Notes: a model not told the origin generated them from the sequence alone. A stretch of 64,000 nucleotides of DNA from Symsagittifera roscoffensis (GCF_963678635.1 NC_087066.1:54016312-54080311); one strand, 5' to 3'; shown: positions 18,801 through 28,700, counted from the stretch's first letter. Made by a program: numbers and translations.

Positions 18801-19812
18801 GGACATCTATGCCGACTACCTGAAGGAGAAGGATCCCAAACTGGACTCCAGGGCAGTGCGAGCGCTGCTCACAACGGGAGGTCCGAGGCTGATGAAAGTG
18901 GACGGACATTATATCGATGTCCATGGCCCTTACCCGATTCTGATGAACGTGGATGGCATCAATATCTACACGAAAGCTCACATAACTGATGCGAACGATC
19001 AGGTTGGCCGGATATACATTGGTCAAGAGGAGCTGAAGGTCAGACGAATCGGACACAACGCGATGCTCGAACAAGATGCTGTGCATATTGGTTGCGAGGC
19101 AGATCTGGCCGCACACGTTCTGGACGTGCAAGGCAGACAACTTTCAGTAAAGGGACTGCTAGACACGGGAGCAGTAGTTAGTGTCATGCCAGTCAATACT
19201 TGGACCGACATGGGCTTTGATAGGTCGGATCTCATACCGACAAAAATCAGGTTGGCAGCTGCCAATCAGGGAGCGATCTATGTCGCCGGACGAACTCCGA
19301 TCATCTCACTGCAGCTCGGAGGGAGACATCTTTGGATGAGCTTCCTAGTAGTAGAGAATTTGGATGAATCTGACCAGTTCATCCTAGGAAGGGATTTCGT
19401 TCGCAACTTTGACGTCACGATCGATCTCAATGACGGATTGATTAGGATCAAGGATCCTGAAAGAAAGTATGAGAAAAGACCCCTTAATAAGATCTTAATT
19501 AATCAGGCCAAGGTGCCGATTTTTCTGGATCGAAAAGTTAGATTAAAACCGAACCAAGCCGTAATAGCAACGTTTAGGATGGGGAACTTGAATGAACTCA
19601 GCAATGACAGACAGGTGTGTCTGGTACCAAATCCAAACAGTAAAAGCTCGGCTATTTTAGGAAGAAGCTTCTCACTCACTCAGAGCGGACTGTGTGTGAG
19701 TGTGTTATTGAACACAGGCAACAACAGTGACAATACAGAGGGGAAAGAAACTTGGCTACGCTTTGCCTCTGAACACAGACTTTCTGAGTGTGGAGAACTT
19801 GAAGAAGTTTGA
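15856..19812 (+). CDS. gag: Gag-protease of element 2
   Basis: The first ATG in frame is at 15856 (AAACTATGCAGCGC). About 1318 codons. Residues 1-280 are disordered and charged, about 290-400 form a likely coiled coil, and about 545-690 form a Retrotrans_gag-type capsid region (DTWIEVMKLHFEEENLSKKQ, RRQRDEESIDKFLDDLELL). Two CCHC zinc knuckles follow: CANCGSMDHHVSAC (about 740) and CFFCNLEGHFKSDC (about 791). The protease has LLDTGAVVSVMP (about 1102) and QFILGRDFVRNFDV. Near 19760-19775 the conserved-looking frame leaves this ORF, so the last residues before the TGA (19810) are probably out of the ancestral frame. Gag is unusually long. Confidence 0.85.
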   Translation: MQRRDSLGSTTKIPRLSKGSTRKFRTRRSQTSFSSASDAFAEDESTKGQPDLSVSEMRLRSEKNLDGNQRRSAETEPASETLVDSFDEGERTLIRPDFEPDEVLEREEAERTEETSERPEVEPREEVLYRGMSKSETKSYKWRKEPSHLTSAHSSLAKQSNNAMMSSMSPGEEQTFSKAKKSWKSLYDERMASLPTVGLTSSDDYPEITHPDVNFTPCPRNDMSREASSASPTRPMSDGITMGASSKFDRLMTSMHKQKGGASSSTRLQPQLTSSSLGLTPPLGAAGDISDMFAGVMNGLDELRRDMTKRIDQVDERAHHGRENLKDELTHVKSQARFDQAQLIRDTDQCLAESLAQANKESEEREARMTREIERLLNDHDNTYAQTMTGLERRLDAKSDLMMRKLDAILNGNSWQEHSNSRERSRHANVGDGTGNSARAQQGSRTNYEHRNKERPRAAPQRPGWTNPVPPEADATPETRLPTVPQVSSVPDLTTVSQDTTMYASMFEPLNRSLETFITKLSKSTERGERSRRTLKKPKSYKDESDGCIDTWIEVMKLHFEEENLSKKQECSALTSNLEGTALNCVMAKRANERDSARKIFDILLNRFGSGVQGHQAMVKFEKRRQRDEESIDKFLDDLELLRRRSNPDERISERNLAIASKFMDGVRSEELKTMLATHFTLSLDQVPTPDDLRMKSREYLLIKPRAQNRYSNYGNYSGTNTGANSSWYKPRDDMDKRRSCANCGSMDHHVSACSAYKQNMKAIGHFLEDADATDEDHEEYVRGLIMKYGPRCFFCNLEGHFKSDCTQFWDAVADAKHPRHEEALSGVKASRARLMNEAESRRKETTPSTFATKKVKTWPDEVVASNLEAESSSPLKVDYGLAARTALQNVKQDLATKEVEQWVKSELESTDLRESLNVLSKTTRAEDEKEPKKQGLKLNVISGKTFGMTKAGTKIMSIISVAGHQVVKNLSEPSEITLVHLDIYADYLKEKDPKLDSRAVRALLTTGGPRLMKVDGHYIDVHGPYPILMNVDGINIYTKAHITDANDQVGRIYIGQEELKVRRIGHNAMLEQDAVHIGCEADLAAHVLDVQGRQLSVKGLLDTGAVVSVMPVNTWTDMGFDRSDLIPTKIRLAAANQGAIYVAGRTPIISLQLGGRHLWMSFLVVENLDESDQFILGRDFVRNFDVTIDLNDGLIRIKDPERKYEKRPLNKILINQAKVPIFLDRKVRLKPNQAVIATFRMGNLNELSNDRQVCLVPNPNSKSSAILGRSFSLTQSGLCVSVLLNTGNNSDNTEGKETWLRFASEHRLSECGELEEV

Positions 19813-19896
19813 CGTAACTAAATGTCCATTACATGCGAACCAAGAATGTATAATGAAAAGAGTAATTGAATTGAATCTTCTAGGAAATTGTTTTCA

Positions 19897-21531
19897 ATGA
19901 AGTCGGAAACAGATGATGGGCTGTCTAGTTGTTCCAACTTTCCTGAGAGGCCGACGGAAGCAGAGTTAGCAGCGAATAGGCCTGTCCTACCTGAGATAGA
20001 ACATCTGAAGGGTAAAATATCTGACAAGGAACTAGATTCGCTCAGGGCGGTGCTAGATCGGAACGCAGACGTTTTTTCAAAGCATAAGGCCGATATAGGT
20101 TGTTGCAATTTTGTAGAGCACGAGATTGAGATAGAAGAGGGCTCGGTACCTCATAGGGAAGGGGCGAGAAGAATGACCCCAAATAAGTCAGAAGCGTGTA
20201 GGAAGGAAATTGAAATGTTAATGGAGTACGACATGATTGAGCCGTCGAAGTCCCCATGGGCTTGTGGCGTGGTCATGGCGAAAAAGAAAGGGGGGCAACT
20301 CAGGTTTTGTTGTGATTTCCGTTATCTGAACGCAGTGACTATAAAAGACGCACACCCCATTCGCCGCATCGATGAGAGCCTATCCAAGCTGGGAGACGCT
20401 AAGTTCTTCACGACGTTGGATTTGGGCTCAGCATTCTGGCAAGTGCCACTCAGAAAGCAAGATCGAGAGAAAACAGGTTTCGCGTGTGAGCTGGGACTGT
20501 TCCAGTGGAAGAGGATGCCATTCGGATTGTGCAACGCGACGGCCACATTCCAGCGACTGATGGCTCAGGCACTCACGAGCGTCACTAAGAAATACGGGAA
20601 TCTCATCATGTGTTATGTCGATGATGTTGTGATTGCAACACCAACCCTAGAACACCACATAGAGAGGTTGGAGGAGGTGTTTTCTTGCATGAAGCAGGCG
20701 GGTCTGAAATGCAAACCCTCTAAGTGTGAAATCCTCAGGGATTCCATAAAGTATTTGGGCCGCCTGGTTGACAAACATGGAGTGAGACCAGATCCCGAAG
20801 CGGTTGAAGCGGTGTTGACCTGGAAGGCACCTAAAACAGATACACAGTTGATGAGTTTTCTGGGATTCGCCAATTATTATCGTGAGTTCATCAAGGGGTA
20901 TGCTGACAAAATATACCCCATGCAGAGATTGATGAGAAACAAGGGCAAAAAGTTCACCTGGACTGATGAGGCACAAGTCTCATTTGAAAACATCAAACGT
21001 GAACTTTGCGAGGCACCGGTCCTCGGCATGCCAACGGAGAAGGGAATGTTCGTGCTGGACACGGATGCATCAGTGGTTGCGATATCAGGCATACTTCACC
21101 AAGAGCAGGAGTGGAACGGGAGAACGGTTCTTCGTCCGATAGCTTATGGAAGTAAAGTCCTGAGTGACACTGAGATGAAGTACGGCGCACCAAAAGCGGA
21201 AATGTTTGCTGTGATCACGTTCGTGGAAAAATACAGGGCCTACCTGGGGAGTGCTCCATTCAAGTTACGTGTGGACAATCGTGCCCTTGCCTGGCTGAAA
21301 ACCTATTCGATGGATCAAAGCTACATTGGTCGTTGGATCGTGCGCTTGGATGGATACCACATGATCATAGAGCACCGTACCCGTGACAAGCACCAGAACG
21401 CAGATAGCCTCAGTAAAAAGACAGAATTTTATGAGCGCCTCGAGGAGAAGCAGGCTAACCAATCAGAGATCAAAGAGGGGTTTTCCTTTCTGGACAAAGA
21501 AACCTACGATAAGCTGCCACTTACTAGGTAG
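19897..21531 (+). CDS. pol: Reverse transcriptase and RNase H of element 2
   Basis: Same frame as gag. RT motifs: WACGVVMAKKKGGQLRFCCD, FFTTLDLGSAFWQVPL, MPFGLCNATATFQ and active site CYVDD (about residue 240), then YLGRLVDKHGV and FLGFANYYREF. RNase H: VLDTDASVVAISGILHQ, Glu in KAEMFAVITF, Asp in LRVDNRALAWL, and closing HQNADSLS. All catalytic acids are present. The ORF stops at TAG (21529-21531) in the middle of an otherwise continuing frame. A segment at 19770-19898 reads as coding in the +1 frame (e.g. KFDVTKCPLHANQE), so two indels flank the gag/pol join. Confidence 0.88.
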   Translation: MKSETDDGLSSCSNFPERPTEAELAANRPVLPEIEHLKGKISDKELDSLRAVLDRNADVFSKHKADIGCCNFVEHEIEIEEGSVPHREGARRMTPNKSEACRKEIEMLMEYDMIEPSKSPWACGVVMAKKKGGQLRFCCDFRYLNAVTIKDAHPIRRIDESLSKLGDAKFFTTLDLGSAFWQVPLRKQDREKTGFACELGLFQWKRMPFGLCNATATFQRLMAQALTSVTKKYGNLIMCYVDDVVIATPTLEHHIERLEEVFSCMKQAGLKCKPSKCEILRDSIKYLGRLVDKHGVRPDPEAVEAVLTWKAPKTDTQLMSFLGFANYYREFIKGYADKIYPMQRLMRNKGKKFTWTDEAQVSFENIKRELCEAPVLGMPTEKGMFVLDTDASVVAISGILHQEQEWNGRTVLRPIAYGSKVLSDTEMKYGAPKAEMFAVITFVEKYRAYLGSAPFKLRVDNRALAWLKTYSMDQSYIGRWIVRLDGYHMIIEHRTRDKHQNADSLSKKTEFYERLEEKQANQSEIKEGFSFLDKETYDKLPLTR

Positions 21532-22185
21532 TTAGACAAATCAGGACATCCTATACCTGGACACCCTGACCTTCCAGTGGAGACGGCCGCGGAGATAAAG
21601 CTTTTAGCCAGAGGCGAACCCGTTCCGTTGGACCTGCTAGTCCGATCCAACTTGGTACAGCAAGAACTGACTAGGCTGGGTATAAACAGCATCGCTTTAT
21701 TGAATAAGACGGTGAACGTGGCGCCGGACGTCATGGGAAAACTCCGTGACTTGTTGGATAGGGAAGTGAGTAGGCATGATCGTGAATGGATGGAGACCAT
21801 GCAGAGGTTGACTGTCACCGAGAGAACAGAGAAGAGGCCAGTGTCCATTCGCAGCCGAGGCGTTGAACGGGATTGCAGGTCGATCGTCAACCAGCTGGTG
21901 ACCTCGATGCCGAAAGAAGTATTGTTGAGAACTTCGTTCACTGAATATGGAACATCGAATCAAAACCAAGCTACTGAGGAAGTCAGGATCAGGTCGAAAT
22001 CTAGCTTCACGAGGAGAGTGCACTTCACGGATGCAAAAGAGGAATACGAGCCAAGCCCAGATTGTTCGTCCATGGACGAGACAATGTCCGGGGAGTCTGA
22101 CACCTTCGAGCCAGTCAAGGACGTCTCCTCTGATGAGTCAGACACCTTTGAGCCCGTGCAGGACGACTTGTCCGGGAGAGGTTGA
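21532..22185 (+). pseudogene. Linker between RNase H and integrase, continuation of pol frame
   Basis: The RT-RNase H frame continues past the TAG with LDKSGHPIPGHPDLPVETAA and then a charged segment with little recognisable fold. It ends in acidic repeats SGESDTFEPV and SDESDTFEPV. The frame is lost near 22174-22177, where TTGTCCGGG-AG lacks one G compared with the sister motifs. The region probably tethers RNase H and integrase. Confidence 0.6.
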
Positions 22186-22263
22186 CTAGACCACCTAGGG
22201 GCAGAATTTTGTCCGGGGAGTCGGGTTCAAAGCGACCGATGGACAGAGTTTTGTCCGGGGAGT
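22085..22263 (+). repeat. Repeated TGTCCGGGGAGT motif cluster
   Basis: Exact copies at 22085-22096, 22209-22221 and 22251-22263, and a one-base-deleted copy at 22168-22179. Further copies lie at 24714-24726 (another reading frame) and 35389-35401 (LTR). Several are preceded by a GATGGA or ATGGAC segment. Reuse in different frames argues for a nucleic-acid rather than peptide origin. Confidence 0.7.
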
Positions 22264-22475
22264 CAAGAAACATCTCAGACAACTTGGAATATGATGTTGA
22301 GGAATCAGTCGTTTCAAGTGGTGACTCGAGACCCCAGTCCTGGGACAACACGTCTGAAACAACTTCCAATTCCGATGTGTCAGAGATCGCATTCCACTCC
22401 TTATTGGTAGACTGGAAGCAGCGTGGGCTGGACCGAGAAACACATCAGGATCCAGACAGGGACAGATACACCTAA
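22182..22475 (+). pseudogene. Acidic linker before integrase
   Basis: Second part of the linker in the frame that reaches integrase, with ILSGESGSKRPM and VLSGESRN continuing the SGES repeats. Ends at TAA (22473-22475), after which the same frame reopens as the integrase ORF 15 nt later. It is a broken piece of one polyprotein rather than a separate gene. Confidence 0.6.
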
Positions 22476-22490
22476 GATGAAGAGGGCACT

Positions 22491-24326
22491 GTGGTAGATA
22501 ATGCCGCAGACGAGCTCGAGCTGATAGCAGTTTCAAAACGCCCAACCAGATTGCTGCCACATGGTACGGTCGTCCGTACCAATCTGGAACCATCTGTGCA
22601 AGAAGCGACGCCTTTGAAAAAGATATGGTGTGTCAAGTTGATGGACGATGCTCATGCTCCGGAGATAATGAGTGGGCAAATGAACGTGGTGAAGACGTAT
22701 TTGAAAGCCAGGTACAGGCTGTCGGATCTCCTGAGGGCTCAACGAAATGATAGAATGACGAGCAGTCTGAAAAGATGGATCGAGAATGGAGCACCTGACA
22801 AGGGAGACTTGGAAGAAGACAGCTACAAAATCCTGAAGCAATTTTACCTGAAGAGGAAAGACTTGTTGTACCTGAATAAGGACGGAATCGTAGCCTGTAA
22901 GCGTAAGGAGGAGGACAAGGTCCTTTATAAATACAATTCAATAGTGTTACCACAGTTGTACCAGACCGAATTGCTCTTTCGCTCGCATGATCAGATGGGA
23001 CATCAAGGCGTGGACAAAGTGTATAACAGGATACAAAAACGATTCGAATGGCCGGGATTGAAGAAGGCTTGTGAGAAATGGATAGCCGCATGCCTGTCTT
23101 GTCAACAGGCAAAGGATCCCAGGAAACTAAGGTTCCCCCTACAGTCAATAGAATCGTCAGGTTTCAACGAAGTGGTGCAAATTGATCATCAGAAAATCTG
23201 CATGACAGCAACGGGCTATAATCAGGTGCTGGTAATGATCGACCATTTTACGAAGTATGCGGAGGCAGCACCCTGCATGACAGCGTCGGCAGAAGAAACA
23301 TGCGATCATTTGATAAACGTGTGGATAGCAAGGCATGGCTGCCCCATCACGTTCCAATCGGACAATGGCAAAGCATTCGTAGGTGATCTCACGAAAGAGT
23401 TAATGAAAAGGTCGCAGGTAGCGCAGGCCCACTCGACCACTTATCACCCGCAAACGAATGGCCTAGTCGAGAGGCAGAATCGCACACTGGTATCCATGTT
23501 GAGAGTCTACTGCTCACGCTATATGGATGACTGGGACAAGCACTTGACGCAAGTGATGGGTGCTTACAACAGCACGGAGCATTCCACCACGGGAATAAGT
23601 CCGCATATGATGCTGACGGGTCATGAAAAAGCACTCCCGTTAACGTTCTTCTACCCTGAATATGAAGGGAAGAGGACAGCACCGCAAACGTACGTGCGGG
23701 ACGTTATTAGAAGACAACAGGACCTCAATGACTTATGCAGGAGGAATACGCAACAGGCGCAGATTAGACAAAAAAGGAGGTTTGATAAAAGGACGGCCGA
23801 TGCAAAAGCCTACTCAGTTGGCGACTACGTCTGGGTGTTCCAGGAAGTGGTTCCACCAAAAGGAACCAAGAAACTATTAAAGAAATGGCGTGGTCCATTT
23901 CAGATAACAGAGGTGCATCAAGGAGGTCGTTTTTATCGGCTGAGCACCGGAAGAGCGGCTCATTACGAGAATATCAAACCACACAACGCCTCGTCCGAGG
24001 ATTGGTGCATCCCAGCGGACATGCAAGAGGGAGACTATTTAATAGTGGATCCTGCTTGTGAAGTGAATGAAAGGGGTACTCGCGACAAGAACGACGGGAA
24101 TGAGATGGTGGACAATTGTGATCTACCACTGGATCTCGAGTTGACTGAGCGAGTAGAGGTGGACGATGAAACTCTACCCTATGCCGAAGAAGACTGGGAT
24201 TGCCCGGAACAAACCGAAATTGACAAAGGAATACAGCCTGACTTTCCGCTCACTATGGAGACACGCCAAAGTAAGAGGGGAAAAACCAGAAGAAATACAA
24301 TCCGTATGGCGAGGACTTCGTTGTAG
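22491..24326 (+). CDS. int: Integrase of element 2
   Basis: 611 codons counted from the first sense codon after the stop at 22473. The HHCC finger is HDQMGHQ (about 165) ... CLSCQQ (about 203). The catalytic triad is Asp in VQIDHQ (about 232), Asp in SDNG (291) and Glu in LVERQN (327), the last two 36 apart (DD35E). The C-terminal region has VGDYVWVFQEVV and KKWRGPFQITEVHQGGRFYR, a GPY/F module. Residues about 500-600 are acidic. The zero frame ends at TAG (24324-24326). A G GGA AAA heptamer 40 nt earlier could shift ribosomes into the macro-like frame. Confidence 0.88.
   Translation: MVDNAADELELIAVSKRPTRLLPHGTVVRTNLEPSVQEATPLKKIWCVKLMDDAHAPEIMSGQMNVVKTYLKARYRLSDLLRAQRNDRMTSSLKRWIENGAPDKGDLEEDSYKILKQFYLKRKDLLYLNKDGIVACKRKEEDKVLYKYNSIVLPQLYQTELLFRSHDQMGHQGVDKVYNRIQKRFEWPGLKKACEKWIAACLSCQQAKDPRKLRFPLQSIESSGFNEVVQIDHQKICMTATGYNQVLVMIDHFTKYAEAAPCMTASAEETCDHLINVWIARHGCPITFQSDNGKAFVGDLTKELMKRSQVAQAHSTTYHPQTNGLVERQNRTLVSMLRVYCSRYMDDWDKHLTQVMGAYNSTEHSTTGISPHMMLTGHEKALPLTFFYPEYEGKRTAPQTYVRDVIRRQQDLNDLCRRNTQQAQIRQKRRFDKRTADAKAYSVGDYVWVFQEVVPPKGTKKLLKKWRGPFQITEVHQGGRFYRLSTGRAAHYENIKPHNASSEDWCIPADMQEGDYLIVDPACEVNERGTRDKNDGNEMVDNCDLPLDLELTERVEVDDETLPYAEEDWDCPEQTEIDKGIQPDFPLTMETRQSKRGKTRRNTIRMARTSL
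24278..24284 (+). promoter_or_regulatory. Candidate -1 ribosomal frameshift heptamer
   Basis: G GGA AAA in the integrase frame (AGG GGA AAA ACC) matches the X XXY YYZ rule. A -1 slip gives exactly the frame of the macro-like ORF, which is open from here. The zero-frame stop follows 40 nt on. Confidence 0.45.
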
Positions 24327-25333
24327 ACCGGATAGTAGTGAGTGATGTCATAGACTCGCTGGTGGGGCTGGACGAAGTAGCGATGCTAGAAGAAATCGAC
24401 CTTGTGAACGATATGGATCAAGATTGGATCGACGATCGATCAGAACCGGAAGTGGAGTTCGAACCAGAAGCGGAACAGACTCATGAGCAAGAACTAACAA
24501 ACTTGCGCGTGCTCGAATGGCTCCACGATCTGCCAACAGATCCAAAAGAGACGATCCTGACGATTCAGGACGTCGACAGAGACGGCGTCAAATACATCAG
24601 TCATGACAATACCGAGTCCAACTGGGTCGCCCCAGATGGTCCTCTACGTGTTCCACAATCCAACCTCGGTCTCCTAGACTTTGGGCGATCGACGGGGACG
24701 TCGATGGATATTTTTGTCCGGGGAGTGGGGGTAGGACTCACCCACACCGAAAATCTCATAATAAAAAAATTGAAATCGGCAAGGGAAACCGGAGAACTAG
24801 AGACAGAGGGCGAGAATGCTAAGAAACCACCTTTTGGACGAATCTTTGAATCGTATTTTGATCTCCCGAACCACTATTCGAACAATATCGTTATAACGGA
24901 CAGCGATTTCATACTCACGGAACGCACCTGCGCCATAGCGATAACTGCGGACGTAAGCTTCAAAACAGCACTAGCGGCCGACTTTAAAAGAGAGTACAAG
25001 AATATCGAGTTTTTGTGGAAACAGAGGCCGGGTGTAGGAGGAATGATAGCGTTGCCCCCTGTTGCATCACAGATACCAGGGAAATATTTGTGTTTTTTGG
25101 TTACGAAAGCTACTGATAGGCAACACGTGAATCCGGAGAGCTTGGTATTGGCCTTGACTCGACTTAGGGATTTCCTGGTTGAGAGAGGTGTGACCTCTCT
25201 CTCGTTGCCAGTTTATGATCCCAATAGAGGGAAGCTACACCCGAGAGAGTTGTACGCTCTTGTGCATGTGATATTTTCAGAGACTGACATAGAGGTTTAC
25301 TTACATAAAAAATACTATCTGAGCATATGCTAA
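24284..25333 (+). CDS. Macro-domain-like C-terminal extension of pol, element 2
   Basis: The frame is open from the slip site; the first part reads YGEDFVVDRIVVSDVIDS and then an acidic stretch. The last about 160 residues have a macro-like pattern: CAIAITADVSFKTALAADFK, RPGVGGMIALPP, GKYLCFLVTKATDRQH, an ALTRLRDFLVERGV helix and LSLPVYDPNRG, ending with a strand-rich tail. Macro domains bind ADP-ribose. Element 1 has an analogous domain at the same place after integrase. No own ATG is seen near the start, which favours fusion to integrase by frameshifting or loss of a base. Function against host ADP-ribosylation is inference. Confidence 0.55.
   Translation, partial: NQKKYNPYGEDFVVDRIVVSDVIDSLVGLDEVAMLEEIDLVNDMDQDWIDDRSEPEVEFEPEAEQTHEQELTNLRVLEWLHDLPTDPKETILTIQDVDRDGVKYISHDNTESNWVAPDGPLRVPQSNLGLLDFGRSTGTSMDIFVRGVGVGLTHTENLIIKKLKSARETGELETEGENAKKPPFGRIFESYFDLPNHYSNNIVITDSDFILTERTCAIAITADVSFKTALAADFKREYKNIEFLWKQRPGVGGMIALPPVASQIPGKYLCFLVTKATDRQHVNPESLVLALTRLRDFLVERGVTSLSLPVYDPNRGKLHPRELYALVHVIFSETDIEVYLHKKYYLSIC
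24714..24726 (+). repeat. TTGTCCGGGGAGT motif inside the macro-like ORF
   Basis: Read here as F-V-R-G-V, whereas the copies at 22085-22263 read L-S-G-E-S. The preceding GGGACGTCGATGGA resembles GGGACATTGATGGA before the LTR copy at 35389. Confidence 0.7.
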
Positions 25334-25680
25334 GAATTGCGCTCGGCGATAAGTGGTTTTTATTAAGTTGCTCGATAAGAATTAGAGTCAAGTTTTAGGT
25401 TAGGCTTTAGGTACAGTGTTAGGGATTAGGTTTTTATATGATAGTATAGGTGTGTGATGTTTATGTGTTTATGTTATGTTATTGTTATGATATGTTTTAT
25501 GTTTGTGTCATCAAGGTGACAGCGCTTATTCGTGCTACTCTGACAAAGATAAAGGTGGACGATCCACCTTGGTGCTAAATTTTAAATCAGAATTGTGAAG
25601 AGAATTTCAATGGAGAGTTTTAAAGAATTGATTGATGTTGCATCCAAAAATGATGGTTCTAAGTCGCGACCTGTTTTTTA
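25334..25680 (+). other. Intergenic stretch before third ORF
   Basis: T/G-rich sequence without coding potential. It contains a perfect 8-bp hairpin AAGGTGGA-CGA-TCCACCTT (25552-25570) and ends in a pyrimidine tract and splice acceptor (25668-25681). Confidence 0.6.
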
Positions 25681-25681
25681 G
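25668..25681 (+). promoter_or_regulatory. Candidate 3' splice site for third ORF mRNA
   Basis: GACCTGTTTTTTAG is a near-ideal pyrimidine tract plus AG. The first ATG downstream is at 25776 in good context (AGAAATGGG) and opens the 2955-codon frame. A possible donor ATG|GTAAGC sits in the LTR R region (34938 in the 3' copy). Confidence 0.5.
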
Positions 25682-25775
25682 ATCTTGATTGATCGAAAAT
25701 TGTTTACTGAACACTGAATCAGAGGAGACAGAAAGAAATTACACGACACGACAAGAAGAATCAACACGAAAAGAA

Positions 25776-28700
25776 ATGGGTGACACGAACGAACTCATGG
25801 AATTCCTCTCAGCGAGTCTAGGAGCGACTCTAGACGAGATCTATCAGCGGCTGATCGATTGTGATTTTACACGAGAAGACCCGGGGTTGGCGATGTTTGT
25901 GGTCGCACTCCTCAATGCACTGGGAAGAGAGGGTCGAGGGAATCGCCCTACAGAAGTCGTGTTGATGTTGGCCTTCGGTGAGTCCGGGACCGCCGAGAGA
26001 GGCCGAAACCGATTGATGAGATGGAGGCGCGGAGAAATGTCTGGCCACGACCTGGCTCGTGAGCCAGGACTAGGTGAGCAAAGGGACCACCGGCTAGGTG
26101 AGATGCCCTTGCCCGTCCAACCTGCGCAGCCACTCATTGGAGCGAAGAGACAACGTGATGGGCCAGGCCCGTCACACTCTGTCGACTCTCCAACAGCTGC
26201 TCCTCCCCTAAAGAGAGTGAGAGTGAGCGAGATAGAGATCCAGACGTCGGAGACGATTGAGACACTGGAGAAGAAGGAGAGAGATCAGAGTGAGCTGTGT
26301 GCCAAACTTCAGGAGTACAGGGCCATAGCTCGGGAGAGAGACGAATGGAAAAAGAAATTTGAAGATCTGCAGGTGGCCTACAAGGAGGATGAGATAAAGC
26401 ACCTGAAGGAGCTGTATATGGCGAAGGTGAGCCAAGTGTCACCGGAAATCCTGGCGAGCATGAGGTCCTCGGAGGGATCTAACGACACACGCCCCAGGAC
26501 AACAGCGCAGGAGCTGTGCGCATCGAGAGGACCTGAGGTTCTGGATTTGCGTGCATCAAGGGGGCCCGAGGCTCCTCAGCAGACACGACCGTCTGCTTCG
26601 AGTCAGAGGTTTACGATACCAGACCCTTCTGACACCTATCTAGCTCCTCAATTTCAGGAATCATTTAACCAAGTGGCCAGAGCCGCGATGGATGAGATCA
26701 ACAGAGGCACTGAGCGGACACTGGCTAGGATCGTTCCTTCCCAGCGTCGTGATCATTCATCAAATAGCTCGGAGCGAGCAACCCGCACGATAGCGTGTTC
26801 TGCGCCTGGTGGAGTCTTTGAGAAGTCTCGCGTGGTAGACATCAGGAAGAATCTGATGGCACGTCATCAGTTCACGCAAGTGGCCGCGGAGCATCCTCGA
26901 GCCTGCCTGAATGACATGAGCTGGAACCCCGCCACGAACGACCAAGTAATTCCCCCAGGGAGTCGCCATTTGATCATTGGAGACAGTTTGGTGAGAGATC
27001 TGAATGAGATCTTCGTCTATGGTCATACTACCATTCTGTCCTTTGGAGGAGCCTCAGTGGCTCAAGTCATCAAAATGATGGAGTTCCAGAGCGAGGATCA
27101 TTTGGATACATTAATAATAATGCTGGGGACCAATGACGTCTCGAGAGCCCCCGTGACTCCGGAGAACAAGTGGGAACCTCTATTGGTGTGCCTATTGAAC
27201 GAATTGAAAGAAAAGTATAGACCCAAGCTCGTGATCCTGTGTACGATACCACCAAATCCTTTGGTGGGCACTATAGCTGCAGATTTCATGAACGGCAACG
27301 TGACGCGGTGGGATGAAATGACCCGCAGTCTGGTGAGAAACAATCCTGGCGAGTTGCGACTCCTGGATCTCGAAAATATGCTACGCATGACTGATCACAT
27401 CGAGCTCACCAGAGATGGAGTGCACTTCAATACCCAACGAGGGAGGCATTGGATTAACGATGTGTTTCAGACGCAACTGAGAGAAGTGGAGCAAGAGTCG
27501 AGGGCGACCGGTTCTTTGGCTCGGACCAATTTGACCGGAGGGAGTAGAATAAGGGCAACCGTGCCCGAATCCCTCGCCAACCGTCTAGGGCCCTTGGCAA
27601 CGGAGACGGTTGGAGCCGCAACCGTCGCTCCGAGCTCGAACGTGAGAGACAGGCTGGGGACTGCTCCTCCTCCCAGGCCGCAATCGATTGGAAGCCGACT
27701 CGGCAGATCGGTGGAACAGAACAACAGGAATAACTCCCAGACCGCGTCTAGGAGGAACGATTCGCCTGCCACGACAAATCCTGCTTCGACAGCAGGACCG
27801 TCTACAAGTACCGTGCCAGCGGAGGGAATTGAATCAGGCAGCAGGCTGCTTTGGAATAGATCAGATCCTAGCCATTGGGGTCAGTATAAGACGGACATGT
27901 CGGCGAAGTTGAGTATGAATACCTTGACGTGTCGGGAAGATGCGATGAGAATGACTGGCGGTGAAAGTCCCACAGTGTCGCGACTTTATCGGATACCGGG
28001 CGTGGATTGGCTGCTAGCAGAACAGGAGAAATTCAGCTCCTCGACCTCACTCCGACATGTGGACCTGGATGGATTACCTCATGACAATACCTTTGGACCT
28101 TTAAACACCCGGTCGCTCACCGACGTTCGAGATAGGACCCGGGAAAGGACACCACCTGTGCGCAAGGGCAAGTTCCAGACGGAGAACAAACCCAATAACA
28201 AACATCACAAGATGTACAGACAATTCGCTAAACCACCCGGTCAGACGCCGGGCGAGTATTCGAGGGATTACCCCCGAACTACAACAGTGGTTGGAGACGA
28301 TAAGAGATACGGGAACCTGAAGGCCCCAATAGGCGATGGCCTTTTTGCAGCTTATGACCCCTTGGACATGAAGGCTGCCAAATATCTGGTTGTGGCCGGC
28401 TCCGATTATCTCTACACGCCCCGTTCTCTATTCTGGCCCGATGTGATTTTCTTAACGGCGCCTAAACTGGACTGGGGACAGGCGATAGGCATGATGATAA
28501 GTGTACGGAGAGTGGTCAGCATGGAGCCGCAGGTAATAGTGGTTGCAGGCTCAAATGATCATCTACAAAGCAGAGGCTTATTGTCACGTCTGACGGATGG
28601 ATCGATCCCGAGTAACGAAGTTATAGGGGAGGCGATAATGACACTGCTCTCGGCGATGGCCGAGGTAGAGGCAGCAGCAAGACAACGTTTCACCATGAAT

